20,954 bases of DNA from Syntrophomonas_B sp035447945 (GCA_035447945.1 DAOTHZ010000036.1:1-20954), one strand, 5' to 3'. Positions 1 to 7,494 are shown, counted from the first letter of the stretch. The notes: a model not told the origin generated them from the sequence alone. Program-made: numbers and translations.

Positions 1-552
1 GCTTACTATATGGAACACAAGGTATTGCAAGCCGAGGCCATGAAGGCGGCCAAGGCCCGCATACTGGAGGTAGCGGCAGCGTTTGAAAAGATTTCCGGAC
101 GCCGATATGGCTTGTTGGAGGAATATCGAATGGAAGATGCCCAGCTTGCGGTGGTATTGATTGGGTCCAGTGCGGGGACAGCCAAAGCAGCGGTCGACAA
201 GCTGCGAGACGAAGGAGTCAAGGCCGGATTGGTCAAAATCAGAGTGTTTCGTCCTTTCCCGGGAGAAGAATTGGCCCGGGCCTTGGCGGAAACCAAGGCT
301 GTCGCCGTGATGGACAAATCCGAGGGTTTTTCCGCCAATGGTGGTCCCTTGTTTGCCGAGACCCGCAGTGCCTTGTACGATTTGCCGCAGCGACCGCACA
401 TGATCAATATCGTTTACGGTCTGGGTGGTCGTGATTTTAAAACCAAGGATGTAAAAAAAGTATTTGCCCGGCTAGCCGGAATTGCGACGACTGGGGAGAT
501 TGGACCGATCTATACGCACTTGGGACAAAGGTCAAGGGAGGATCAGGCATGA
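1..552 (+). CDS. porA: 2-oxoacid (pyruvate):ferredoxin oxidoreductase alpha subunit, C-terminal part
   Basis: This frame is open from the first base, so the 5' part of the gene lies outside the window. The visible ~183 residues match the C-terminal region of PorA. They contain a Rossmann-like stretch (VVLIGSSAGTAKAAVDKLR), the segment KIRVFRPFPGEELARAL and the DKSEGFSANGGPLF region typical of the subunit. In this enzyme family the alpha subunit works with PorB and the gamma/delta subunits to convert pyruvate and CoA to acetyl-CoA, CO2 and reduced ferredoxin in the cytoplasm. The stop codon overlaps the porB start in an ATGA (549-552), so the two genes are translationally coupled. A related 2-oxoacid substrate cannot be excluded because the substrate-recognition part is mostly missing. 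The missing gamma/delta genes probably lie upstream. Confidence 0.9.
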   Translation, partial: AYYMEHKVLQAEAMKAAKARILEVAAAFEKISGRRYGLLEEYRMEDAQLAVVLIGSSAGTAKAAVDKLRDEGVKAGLVKIRVFRPFPGEELARALAETKAVAVMDKSEGFSANGGPLFAETRSALYDLPQRPHMINIVYGLGGRDFKTKDVKKVFARLAGIATTGEIGPIYTHLGQRSREDQA

Positions 553-1487
553 GCACAATATATAATCTAAAACACGAAGTGGAAAAGCCGGTGCGACTCA
601 CCGGAGGTCATCGGCTTTGCGCCGGCTGTGGTGCCGGGGTGGTTGTCTCCGGAGTGCTGCGGGCATTGGATAATGAGGATCGGGCGGTGGTGGTCAATGC
701 CACCAGTTGTTTGGAGGTTTCGACCTTTATGTATCCGTATACCGCCTATATGGACAGCTATATTCACTCTGCTTTTGAAAACGCGGCTGCGACTTGTTCC
801 GGCGTAGAGGCCGCTTATAACGCATTGAAACGCCGCGGCAAGGTGGACGGGATCGTCAAGTTTATCACTTTTGCCGGAGATGGGGGCACCTATGATATCG
901 GCTTTCAGTCTCTGTCCGGTGCAATGGAACGCTGGCATGACATGGTTTACGTCTGCTATGACAACGAAGCGTATATGAACACCGGGATCCAGAGATCTTC
1001 CTCCACGCCTGGTTTTGCCCGCACCACCACCACGCCGGTCGGCTCCGTGGGGCAGGGCAAGAAGCAAAACAAGAAAGACCTGACGGAGATCATGGTTGCC
1101 CATGGCATCCCTTATGTAGCCCAGACTGCTCCGCTGGGAAATTTTAAGGATTTGCACACCAAAGCCAATAAAGCCATTTATACCGAAGGCCCTTGTTTTC
1201 TGAATATACTGTCCCCATGCCCTCGTGGCTGGGAGTATCCCATGGCCAAACTGGCAGAAATTCTAAAGCTCGCAGTTGATACTTGTGTCTGGCCGCTTTA
1301 TGAGGTGGAGGAAGGTTCGTGGCGGATTAGTTATACGCCTAAAAAGAAGTTGCCGGTGGAGGATTTTCTCCGGCCACAGGGCAGATTCCGCCATATGTTT
1401 CAGAAGGGCAATGAGTGGATGCTGGAAGAAGCGCAAACTTATGTAGATCAAAAATGGGAACGATTGCTGGAACGTACAGGTTCTTAA
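549..1487 (+). CDS. porB: Pyruvate:ferredoxin oxidoreductase beta subunit (TPP-binding)
   Basis: The 312-residue length is normal for PorB. The thiamine-diphosphate site is clear: GDGG at 110-113, followed after about 26 residues by the DNEAYMNTG segment (138-146). Cysteines C24 and C27 (CAGCGAG), C54 (ATSCLE) and C223 (SPCPRGW) are placed as the four ligands of the beta-subunit [4Fe-4S] cluster. The protein carries the decarboxylation and electron-transfer centre and pairs with PorA, whose stop codon overlaps this start. The SSSTPGF and TTTTPVG segments after the TPP motif are typical of pyruvate synthase beta chains. No terminator follows directly, so some transcription may continue into the CobL-like gene 71 bases downstream. 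Identification as a 2-oxoacid:ferredoxin oxidoreductase beta subunit is firm; pyruvate as substrate is very likely. Confidence 0.95.
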   Translation: MSTIYNLKHEVEKPVRLTGGHRLCAGCGAGVVVSGVLRALDNEDRAVVVNATSCLEVSTFMYPYTAYMDSYIHSAFENAAATCSGVEAAYNALKRRGKVDGIVKFITFAGDGGTYDIGFQSLSGAMERWHDMVYVCYDNEAYMNTGIQRSSSTPGFARTTTTPVGSVGQGKKQNKKDLTEIMVAHGIPYVAQTAPLGNFKDLHTKANKAIYTEGPCFLNILSPCPRGWEYPMAKLAEILKLAVDTCVWPLYEVEEGSWRISYTPKKKLPVEDFLRPQGRFRHMFQKGNEWMLEEAQTYVDQKWERLLERTGS

Positions 1488-1491
1488 ACAA

Positions 1492-1520
1492 TTGACCAGA
1501 AATATGGTAATAAATACAAA
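1492..1520 (+). promoter_or_regulatory. Possible sigma-70-type promoter for the CobL-like gene
   Basis: TTGACC (1492-1497), a 17-base spacer and TACAAA (1515-1520) lie between porB and the next gene. The spacing is ideal and the hexamers are fair, so the downstream gene may be transcribed on its own as well as by read-through from por. Confidence 0.4.
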
Positions 1521-1543
1521 TCAATGATATGATAACTGTTAAC

Positions 1544-1550
1544 AAGGAGG
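1544..1550 (+). promoter_or_regulatory. Ribosome binding site fixing the start at 1559
   Basis: AAGGAGG stands 8 bases before the ATG at 1559. An in-frame ATG at 1529 lies upstream of this site and would place the Shine-Dalgarno sequence inside the coding region, so 1559 is preferred. Confidence 0.85.
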
Positions 1551-1558
1551 TTTTGCCT

Positions 1559-2467
1559 ATGGAACAGACAATGTTTTCAAATGAGGTGATTTTGTCCTGG
1601 CTCCAGTATTTTTCTCAAAATGTTGATATCAATCTGGCAAAACTAAAGATGCTGGACATTACCGGAAAAAACAAGAACCTAATCCCTACCGTCATGACCA
1701 ACCGGGCTGTATTGGTCTTTACAGATGCGGGACATCCGGATATCTTCTACGATATGTGGAATTCGGAACTGGGTGACTGTGAAATCTGGTACAACGAAGG
1801 TTCCGAGCCATCCGGTGAAATAAAGCACAACAAAGTCTCGGACATGATCAATCGCGGGATCAATGCATCGGCAGCCATGTTGATTCTCAATCCTGACGCA
1901 GCTACCAATTACCAGGTGGGCTTGGAAAACAGCCGTTTCTCATGCGGCTCGGTACAGTATGTCTGCCGGGAGGTGCGTGCCATCATCATGAACAAGCTCA
2001 ATCCGGCTGATCAGGACAATATATGTATTATCTCAGGGGAGAGTATTGCGGTGGAGGCTGCCATGATTGCAGCTGAGGGCAATATCATTGCAGTAGAATA
2101 TGACCGTCATGATCGTAACACGATGAAATGCAATATTGAGAAATTTGGTCTGAACAACGTTGTCATCGTTGAGTCTTTGGCCGATGGGATTCTGGCAGGA
2201 TTGCCGGTGCCTAATAAAGCTTTTATTGTGGCTTCTCCCCGGATTGACAGCGAAATCAAGAGTTTGCTGGTGGTTAATCCGAGCATGGACATTGTGGTTT
2301 ATACATTGGACTTCGAGATTTTGACCGCTCTGCCTTCATTATTCAGGGAAAACGGCTTGGAACGTACCGAAGCCATTCATACGGCAGTCTCCCGGGTCAA
2401 CAGTAAAAAAATGATGGAGCCTTTCCCAGCCCCTTGGATTGTTTCTGCCAAAAGCATCAAAGTGTAA
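1559..2467 (+). CDS. CobL-like (CbiE/CbiT-related) protein with degenerate SAM-binding loop, function unknown
   Basis: A 302-residue protein that reads like a shortened, diverged precorrin-6Y methyltransferase (CobL, a CbiE-CbiT fusion). Residues ~49-111 (RAVLVFTDAGHPDIFY onward, ending AMLILNP) resemble the C-terminal half of CbiE. Residues ~135-300 follow the CbiT plan: CREVRAIIMNKL (135-146), EGNIIAVEYDRHD (173-185), CNIEKFGLNNVVIVE (191-205), LPVPNKAFIVASP (215-227) and EPFPAPWIVSA near the end. The glycine-rich SAM loop, normally DxGxGxGxxxxE, is IISGESIAVEAA here (157-168), so two or more key glycines and the acidic residue are gone. The N-terminal half of CbiE also appears absent. It may be a pseudoenzyme or may bind another ligand. 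No other cobalamin gene is in the window; it follows por and ends at a strong terminator. Confidence 0.6.
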   Translation: MEQTMFSNEVILSWLQYFSQNVDINLAKLKMLDITGKNKNLIPTVMTNRAVLVFTDAGHPDIFYDMWNSELGDCEIWYNEGSEPSGEIKHNKVSDMINRGINASAAMLILNPDAATNYQVGLENSRFSCGSVQYVCREVRAIIMNKLNPADQDNICIISGESIAVEAAMIAAEGNIIAVEYDRHDRNTMKCNIEKFGLNNVVIVESLADGILAGLPVPNKAFIVASPRIDSEIKSLLVVNPSMDIVVYTLDFEILTALPSLFRENGLERTEAIHTAVSRVNSKKMMEPFPAPWIVSAKSIKV

Positions 2468-2516
2468 GCTGGCGTACTGCATCACAATCCAGAGAAATGA
2501 TATGGTTTAACCAGGA

Positions 2517-2550
2517 ACCGCACCCGATGATCCGGGTGCGGTCAGTTTTT
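2517..2550 (+). terminator. Rho-independent terminator after the por/CobL-like unit
   Basis: A 10-bp perfect stem (ACCGCACCCG 2517-2526 with CGGGTGCGGT 2533-2542) and 6-base loop are followed by a short T run (2546-2550) and more T-rich sequence. It closes the plus-strand unit and separates it from convergent exonuclease III. The minus-strand side lacks a T run. Confidence 0.9.
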
Positions 2551-2570
2551 AAGGGTTTTTTAACTTTTCG

Positions 2571-3323
2571 TTACCAAATTTCCAATCCGACTGGACAGTG
2601 ATCACTTCCCAGGACATCTGTATAGATCATGGCATCTTTTATCTGATCCTTGATTCCCCCTGATACCAGAAAATAATCAATTCGCCAGCCTACATTCTTT
2701 TCCCGGGCATTAAACATATAGGACCACCAGGTATAGGCACCTGCCTGATCAGGATGGAGAAAACGGAAAGTATCGATAAAACCTGATGCAATCAACTCCG
2801 TCATCTTTTCCCGCTCCTGGGGAGAAAAGCCGGCGCTGTTGTGATTGGATTTGGGATTTTTAATATCGATTTCCTGGTGCGCCACGTTAAAATCTCCGCA
2901 GACAATCACCGGTTTATTCTGTTTGAGCCTGGTTAAGTGTTCCTGAAAATCATTCTGCCAGGCCAGACGATAGTCAAGCCGGGCAAGGCCGCGTTGGGCA
3001 TTGGGTGCGTAGGCATTAACCAGATAAAAATCATTATATTCAAGCGTTATGATGCGGCCTTCTGTGCCATGTTCAGGCTGCTCGAGGTCCAGCATGACGG
3101 ATTGCGGTTTAAGCCGGGAAAAAATTGCGGTTCCTGAATAGCCTTTTTTCTCTGCGCTGTTCCAGAACATTTCATAACCCTCTAACATAATGTCTGCCTG
3201 TCCGGGTTGCATTTTGGTTTCCTGAATGCAGCATATATCAGGCTGTTCAGCCAGGAAAAAGTCCATAAATCCTTTATTCAGACAAGAACGCAGTCCGTTT
3301 ACATTCCAGGAAATAAGTTTCAT
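2571..3323 (-). CDS. xth: Exonuclease III / AP endonuclease
   Basis: A 250-residue member of the endonuclease/exonuclease/phosphatase fold with every expected catalytic element: WNVNG (6-10), QET with E35, the NAYAPNA segment (103-109), GDFNVAH with D144 and N146, WRIDYFLVS (213-221) and the terminal SDHCPV with D241 and H242. The family incises DNA at abasic sites and removes 3' blocks during base excision repair. The length is typical. The ATG at 3323 is preceded by AAAGGAG on the minus strand (GCTAAAGGAGAAAGAT before ATG), which supports the start. A TATAAT at 3355-3360 (minus strand) may be its -10 element, so it is probably transcribed separately from the toxin/immunity-like genes upstream. 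The alternative symbol exoA is used in Bacillus. Confidence 0.95.
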   Translation of the reverse strand: MKLISWNVNGLRSCLNKGFMDFFLAEQPDICCIQETKMQPGQADIMLEGYEMFWNSAEKKGYSGTAIFSRLKPQSVMLDLEQPEHGTEGRIITLEYNDFYLVNAYAPNAQRGLARLDYRLAWQNDFQEHLTRLKQNKPVIVCGDFNVAHQEIDIKNPKSNHNSAGFSPQEREKMTELIASGFIDTFRFLHPDQAGAYTWWSYMFNAREKNVGWRIDYFLVSGGIKDQIKDAMIYTDVLGSDHCPVGLEIW

Positions 3324-3354
3324 ATCTTTCTCCTTTAGCGTTATAGGTATGAAT

Positions 3355-3360
3355 ATTATA
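3355..3360 (-). promoter_or_regulatory. Possible -10 element for exonuclease III
   Basis: The minus strand reads TATAAT here, 32 bases before the exonuclease III start codon. No convincing -35 hexamer sits 16-18 bases upstream, so this is only a candidate. Confidence 0.35.
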
Positions 3361-3398
3361 CAACAGTTGATTCCCTCATTGTTTAGGTATTACTACCC

Positions 3399-3761
3399 TT
3401 ATTTAATACTTTTTTTGTTTTGAATTTGTCCATTGTGAACGTCGATCTGAAAAACCCGTCCATAAAAGTCTGAGACCCGGAGTGTTTTGTCATCATCAAT
3501 AAAAAGGTTTTCAAACGGAAGCGGATCTTTCACCCAGTGACCCGGGTCCTCAACCTGCCAATCAATTTCACCGGATGGTTTAACGGCATAAAGATTTCTG
3601 GACATAGGATCATCCAGAGGGATGGACAGAAGCACAATGTACAAATCATTTGCCATTTTCACGGAGCGAATGTCGTATGAAAAAACAATTTTTTGTTCCG
3701 GCAAGAGTAGAGATGAACCGTTTACAGCAAAGCAATTGCGCATCATTTTATCACTGCTCAT
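3399..3761 (-). CDS. Small hypothetical protein, candidate immunity protein
   Basis: A 120-residue, soluble, acidic-looking protein with no signal peptide or membrane segment. I do not recognise a named family with certainty. The visible pattern of alternating strands (VKMANDLYIVLLSIPLDD, then NLYAVKPSGEIDWQVEDP, then DFYGRVFQIDVHNGQI) reads like two or more beta-propeller-style or PQQ-like repeats. That pattern is seen in small immunity-type proteins that follow polymorphic-toxin tips. Its ATG overlaps the stop of the upstream toxin-like ORF in an ATGA (3758-3761), the tight coupling expected of a toxin/immunity pair. A weak GAAAGG lies about 9 bases before the start. The immunity role rests on context and is an inference. 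Confidence 0.55.
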   Translation of the reverse strand: MSSDKMMRNCFAVNGSSLLLPEQKIVFSYDIRSVKMANDLYIVLLSIPLDDPMSRNLYAVKPSGEIDWQVEDPGHWVKDPLPFENLFIDDDKTLRVSDFYGRVFQIDVHNGQIQNKKSIK

Positions 3762-4069
3762 GGGAGAGGCCTTTCGTGTAAAAATTCCCCAGTGCGTTGT
3801 CCCATGAGATCAAATTGTATGCCGCCTCCATTGCCCCAGCCCTCATTCCGGTTGGTTAGTCCGCTATGCAGATGGGTGCCGGCTTTTATGATGACATCTA
3901 CCTGATAGACTGGCACTGCCGGCAAAGCAAAGAGATCCTTGATCTGTTCTGGTGCAAGCCCTTCAATATCCCTGCTCTTCATCAACCAGCCCCCATATTT
4001 GCCGGAGACATTGCCATCATTCTTGCCTTGGTGGACGTAAGCAGCAATTGTATGTGGTAGAATACACAT
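3758..4069 (-). CDS. Orphan polymorphic-toxin-like C-terminal domain, probably 5'-truncated
   Basis: The open frame runs from about 4108 to 3758 with the first ATG at 4069, giving 103 residues. Residues ~24-103 resemble the tip domain found at the C terminus of large secreted polymorphic toxins: KYGGWLMKSRDI (24-35), LFALPAVPVYQVDVIIKAGT (46-65), GWGNGGGIQFDLMG (77-90) and GEFLHERPL (94-102). The FALP...P...V...AGT and GGG-Q-F pattern is what I recognise. No convincing Shine-Dalgarno precedes the ATG. No secretion signal, repeat shaft or pretoxin region is present, and an in-frame stop at 4109-4111 blocks extension. I therefore read it as the detached 3' end of a larger toxin gene or an orphan cassette. 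The catalytic activity is unknown. The downstream gene overlaps it and could encode the cognate immunity protein. Confidence 0.55.
   Translation of the reverse strand: MCILPHTIAAYVHQGKNDGNVSGKYGGWLMKSRDIEGLAPEQIKDLFALPAVPVYQVDVIIKAGTHLHSGLTNRNEGWGNGGGIQFDLMGQRTGEFLHERPLP
4055..4063 (+). promoter_or_regulatory. Possible extended -10 promoter for hypB
   Basis: TGG followed by TAGAAT (4058-4063) fits an extended -10 element about 40 bases before the hypB start. It lies inside the 5' end of the minus-strand toxin-like ORF, as it must if hypB has its own promoter, since only 34 bases separate the two starts. Confidence 0.35.
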
Positions 4070-4103
4070 AAAGCTATGATGCCAATGAGATGGAAGTGAT
4101 ACA

Positions 4104-4811
4104 ATGAGTCAGGTCCGATTGATTGAAATCAAGGAAGAAATATTATTTGCGAATCGTCATCGTGCGGATGAAATAAGAGAAAAACTTCGCCGTAACCGGG
4201 TTTTTATGCTCAATTTGATGGCATCGCCCGGAGCCGGCAAGACCAGCCTGATTATCGAAACCGTTCGTCGCCTGAAAGATGTTTTTCGAATCGCTGTAAT
4301 CGAGGGTGATATCGATTCAATGGTGGATTCGGAAAAAGTCTCGGCGGAAGGGGTTCCAACGGTACAACTGCGCACCGGCGGTGCCTGTCATCTGGATGCA
4401 CCGATGATCCACCTGGCATTAAAAACCATGGATTTGGAAAACATTGATTTGATCATTATTGAAAACATTGGCAACCTGGTTTGCCCGGCTGAATTTGATA
4501 CCGGAGCGGTTATGAAAGCGATGATTCTTAGTGTGCCGGAGGGGGATGACAAGATATTAAAATATCCCCTGATGTTCTCGGTCTGTGATGCCCTGGTGGT
4601 GAGCAAGACTGATTATCTGGAGGGACCCGGGGCGGATTTTTGTATAGATCGCTTGCGTAATCGTGCCGGCGCGCTGGCGCCGACAATGAAAATGTTTCAA
4701 ACTTCGTGCCGGACTGGAGCCGGATTGGATGAATGGTGCGCATGGCTTGCCAAGGAAATTACAGATTTCATGGCAGCCAATGACAATGATAAATCACTGC
4801 CGGAAGATTGA
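4104..4811 (+). CDS. hypB: HypB-type nickel-insertion GTPase
   Basis: A 235-residue G3E-family GTPase. Visible elements are the P-loop SPGAGKTS (41-48), the EGDIDSMVDSEKV switch region (67-79), GGACHLDA with C95/H96, ENIGNLVCPAEFD with C127 (120-132) and SKTD (167-170). C95, H96 and C127 correspond to the G-domain metal site of HypB. In this family, GTP hydrolysis drives nickel delivery to [NiFe]-hydrogenase and sometimes to other nickel enzymes, usually with HypA. The N terminus has no His-rich stretch and no CxxCGC motif, so it is a short form without nickel storage. The G4 motif is SKTD rather than the commoner NKTD/NKxD. No hypA, hydrogenase, urease or CO dehydrogenase gene is nearby, so its client enzyme is unknown. 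Confidence 0.9.
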   Translation: MSQVRLIEIKEEILFANRHRADEIREKLRRNRVFMLNLMASPGAGKTSLIIETVRRLKDVFRIAVIEGDIDSMVDSEKVSAEGVPTVQLRTGGACHLDAPMIHLALKTMDLENIDLIIIENIGNLVCPAEFDTGAVMKAMILSVPEGDDKILKYPLMFSVCDALVVSKTDYLEGPGADFCIDRLRNRAGALAPTMKMFQTSCRTGAGLDEWCAWLAKEITDFMAANDNDKSLPED

Positions 4812-4859
4812 TAATGATCATCGTTCCAACCGGAAAGGTTTCGAACATATGAGGATGAG

Positions 4860-4888
4860 TTGATTCTTTATTTTATTGTGATTAGAAT
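4860..4888 (+). promoter_or_regulatory. Candidate promoter upstream of the MATE gene
   Basis: TTGATT (4860-4865), 17 bases, then TAGAAT (4883-4888) lie in the 206-base gap between hypB and the MATE gene. This would give a 5' leader of about 120 bases. No clear terminator for hypB was seen in the gap. Confidence 0.4.
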
Positions 4889-5017
4889 TTATCTTGTAAT
4901 ATAACCAGATGTACTAATCGAATACTGTTCATCATTTTGAGAGGTCTTTATTCAGGCTTCTGAGAGTCCCCGCAGTTGACCAGGTTTTTTATTTTGTTTT
5001 ATAGGAGTCATTTATCG

Positions 5018-6406
5018 ATGGATCGAACTGAAGAAATGCGTTCAGGGAGTCTGGGCCGCCTGCTGTTCAAGTTTTCGCTGCCGGCGATTGTTGGTATGCT
5101 GGTAAACTCCCTTTATAATGTAATTGACAGGATATTTTTAGGTCGGGGAATCGGTCAATTGGCCATCGCTGCCACCACCGTAGCGTTTCCCATGATGACC
5201 ATCCTCATGGCCGTTTCCATTCTCATCGGTGTTGGCGCCACTGCCTTGATATCCATCCGCCTGGGGGAACAGCGCAAGGAAGAAGCCGAGAAAATAGCCG
5301 GTAATGCGGTGGTCATGATCATGCTGCTGCCAGCCTTGTGTGCAGTGTTTTTCTTTTTATTTACCGAGCCGGTGCTGATTTTCCTGGGGGCCAGTCAGGA
5401 AGTGTTGCCCTATGCCAAGGATTTTACTGAAATTATTATGTTGGGCTCGGTTTTTGGCTCTTTTAGCATGGGGGTCAATAATTTCATCCGCGCGGAAGGC
5501 AACCCCAAGGTGTCGATGTACACGCAATTATTGGGGGCATTTTGCAATGTGATCTTAAACTATGTGTTTATTTTTAAATTTGGCTGGGGGATGAAAGGCT
5601 CGGCTTTCGCGACGGTGTTGGCGCAGTTTATTTCTGCCCTGTGGGTTTTAAGCTATTTTCTTACCGGCAGAAGCCTGGTCAAGCTCAAACTCAGCAATAT
5701 GCGGTTGCAGTGGCCTATTCTAACCAGCATTATGGCAATCGGCTTTGCGCCTTTTGCCATGCAGCTTGCTGCCAGTGTGCAACAGGTGATTCTGAACCGG
5801 ACGTTGATGGTTTATGGCGGAGACATTGCTTTGTCAGCGATTGGTATTATTATGAGTGTAGCGACTTTGCTGTTTATGCCGGTTTTAGGGGTATCTCAGG
5901 GAGCGCAGCCCATAATCGGCTACAACTATGGTGCCCAACAGTATGACCGGGTCAAGGGAACCTGGAAACTGGCGGTTCTGGCCGGAACCGCGATTGCCCT
6001 GACCGGGTATGTGACCATACATATCTGGCCTGAGCAATTGGTGGGGCTTTTCAGTGAAGGAGACACTGCGCTGACTGCGCTGACCACCCACGCCATGTTG
6101 GTCTATATGGCCCTGATTCCGCTGATTGGTTTTCAAATCGTCAGTTCAACTTATTTTCAGGCGGTTGGCAAGGCGCGCCAGGCAGCTGTTCTTAGTTTGT
6201 CGCGTCAAATCTTGTTCTTTATCCCCTTGTTGCTCATTTTGCCGCGTTTTTGGGGGGCAGAAGGGGTGTGGCGTTCGGCACCGATTTCAGATTTACTAGC
6301 GGTTTGTCTGTCCGCAACAATGATGTTCTTTGAAATGAGGAGTCTAAGGAAGACTGCATTAAACCATCCAGCAATAAAACAACTGGGCGATGAACCGATC
6401 AAGTAA
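5018..6406 (+). CDS. MATE family multidrug/solute efflux transporter
   Basis: A 462-residue, strongly hydrophobic protein with about twelve membrane segments in two homologous halves. The N-terminal GSLGRLLFKFSLPAIVGMLV, the NVIDRIFLG loop and VGATALISIRLGEQ are typical of MATE proteins, which export drugs or metabolites against Na+ or H+ gradients. The second half repeats the plan (GFAPFAMQLAASVQQVILNR, then GVSQGAQPIIGYNYGA). The start is set by AGGAG (5003-5007), 10 bases before ATG 5018; an upstream in-frame TTG at 4976 lacks this support. The length matches the family. It is convergent with the MBL-fold gene with only 30 bases between their stops. No regulator is adjacent, so the substrate cannot be predicted. 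Confidence 0.92.
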   Translation: MDRTEEMRSGSLGRLLFKFSLPAIVGMLVNSLYNVIDRIFLGRGIGQLAIAATTVAFPMMTILMAVSILIGVGATALISIRLGEQRKEEAEKIAGNAVVMIMLLPALCAVFFFLFTEPVLIFLGASQEVLPYAKDFTEIIMLGSVFGSFSMGVNNFIRAEGNPKVSMYTQLLGAFCNVILNYVFIFKFGWGMKGSAFATVLAQFISALWVLSYFLTGRSLVKLKLSNMRLQWPILTSIMAIGFAPFAMQLAASVQQVILNRTLMVYGGDIALSAIGIIMSVATLLFMPVLGVSQGAQPIIGYNYGAQQYDRVKGTWKLAVLAGTAIALTGYVTIHIWPEQLVGLFSEGDTALTALTTHAMLVYMALIPLIGFQIVSSTYFQAVGKARQAAVLSLSRQILFFIPLLLILPRFWGAEGVWRSAPISDLLAVCLSATMMFFEMRSLRKTALNHPAIKQLGDEPIK

Positions 6407-6436
6407 TCGTAATTGTTGACTCCGTTATTGAAGGGT

Positions 6437-7252
6437 TCAATTCATAATATTCCGGTTATTAAATGAACGGATCAAATTCAATCTGGAGAGATCTCCTTCT
6501 GTGATTTGGGCGAGAAGATTCTCTGGTCCGAGCAATTGATCACGAATAGCTTCATCCTGCAAGCCTTGTTCTCCCAGCATGATGACTTGTTGCCGGATGT
6601 CCTGCCACCAGTCAAGTTTGGCCTGCATTTTATGCCATCCGTCTTTGAAAACCCGACCGGAGCAGCAGAATATGGTGTCAAATTGATATCGCAGCAGGCA
6701 TTCCAGGGATTTGATACTCAGATGGATATCTTCATCGCTGCGCAGTTGTTTCACTTTTTCTCCCAAGAAAAGATCCCCGCTGAAAAGCCACCCCTGCTCC
6801 TCTTCCAGCAGACAGATATGATCGACCGAATGTCCGGGTGTATGGATGACCTTAAAGAGGTAATGGCGGCTTGATAAATATTCTCCCAAAGGATTGCAGC
6901 GGGATGCCGGGGGATAATCCCATACCAGTTTTTGATAATCAAGCAAACGGTCCGTCCAGAGAGATGGATTTTCGATCAGCGCAACTGCTTTATCATGAGC
7001 AAAAATCGGTATTCCTTGCTTGTCCAGAAGATAATTGTTGCCGATATGATCCTCGTGATGATGTGTATTGATGACCTTTTCGACCACTAGGGAAGGGAAA
7101 ATTTTTGCCGCCTCGTCAGTCACAGAATAAGGGCCGGTATCAAATAAAATCCCATCCACATAATAAGCTGCCATGCTGTATAACACTTGTCCATTGACTT
7201 CCTTGCCCATTTCCAATTGCATTACGTTGCCAAACGGAGACATCTTGATCAA
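6437..7252 (-). CDS. MBL-fold metallo-hydrolase
   Basis: A 271-residue metallo-beta-lactamase-fold protein of the glyoxalase II-like group. The metal motif is THHHEDHIG (63-71, i.e. H64-x-H66-x-D68-H69), followed by GHSVDH (H141) and FSGDLFLG (D160). The usual last metal His, expected near residue 198 in a GHR/GHG-type motif, reads CCSGRV here, so it is replaced or shifted. Such enzymes hydrolyse thioesters, phosphoesters or lactones; the substrate is not evident. The first possible codon is TTG at 7252 with AGGGA about 6 bases upstream on the minus strand; the ATG at 7243 (residue 4) is the alternative. The gene is divergent from the cupin gene and convergent with the MATE gene, so it is probably monocistronic. 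Confidence 0.85.
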   Translation of the reverse strand: MIKMSPFGNVMQLEMGKEVNGQVLYSMAAYYVDGILFDTGPYSVTDEAAKIFPSLVVEKVINTHHHEDHIGNNYLLDKQGIPIFAHDKAVALIENPSLWTDRLLDYQKLVWDYPPASRCNPLGEYLSSRHYLFKVIHTPGHSVDHICLLEEEQGWLFSGDLFLGEKVKQLRSDEDIHLSIKSLECLLRYQFDTIFCCSGRVFKDGWHKMQAKLDWWQDIRQQVIMLGEQGLQDEAIRDQLLGPENLLAQITEGDLSRLNLIRSFNNRNIMN

Positions 7253-7435
7253 GCCGATCCCTACTTCCCGTCAGATAATTTGCCAAGCAAGCTTCCTTTC
7301 CCTTCGTCTATCTATGATTGTACCATAATAGCATCACGCTGGTATAAAGAAGTGAACAACCTGAGAATTTTCCCTGTCGGTGAGGGGCTTGGTTCGTGTT
7401 ATGATGTTTAATAGAGGGCATAAACATTTGTAAGT

Positions 7436-7465
7436 TTGAATAATGCTCTGTTGAGACAATACAAT
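7436..7465 (+). promoter_or_regulatory. Candidate promoter for the cupin/ABC cluster
   Basis: TTGAAT (7436-7441), an 18-base spacer and TACAAT (7460-7465) end 29 bases before the cupin start. The -10 element matches consensus at five of six bases; the -35 is weaker. Confidence 0.45.
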
Positions 7466-7494
7466 TATATATTCAACAAGAAAGAGGGGTTGAC

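Noticed and set aside
3387..3416. Hairpin GTATTA/TAATAC followed by seven T on the plus strand
   Set aside because: The stem is only six AT-rich pairs and no plus-strand gene ends here; the T run overlaps the 3' end of the minus-strand immunity-like gene, where it encodes lysines.
4976..5003. TTGACC...TTTATA just before the MATE gene as a promoter
   Set aside because: It would start transcription at or beyond the ribosome binding site, leaving no usable leader.
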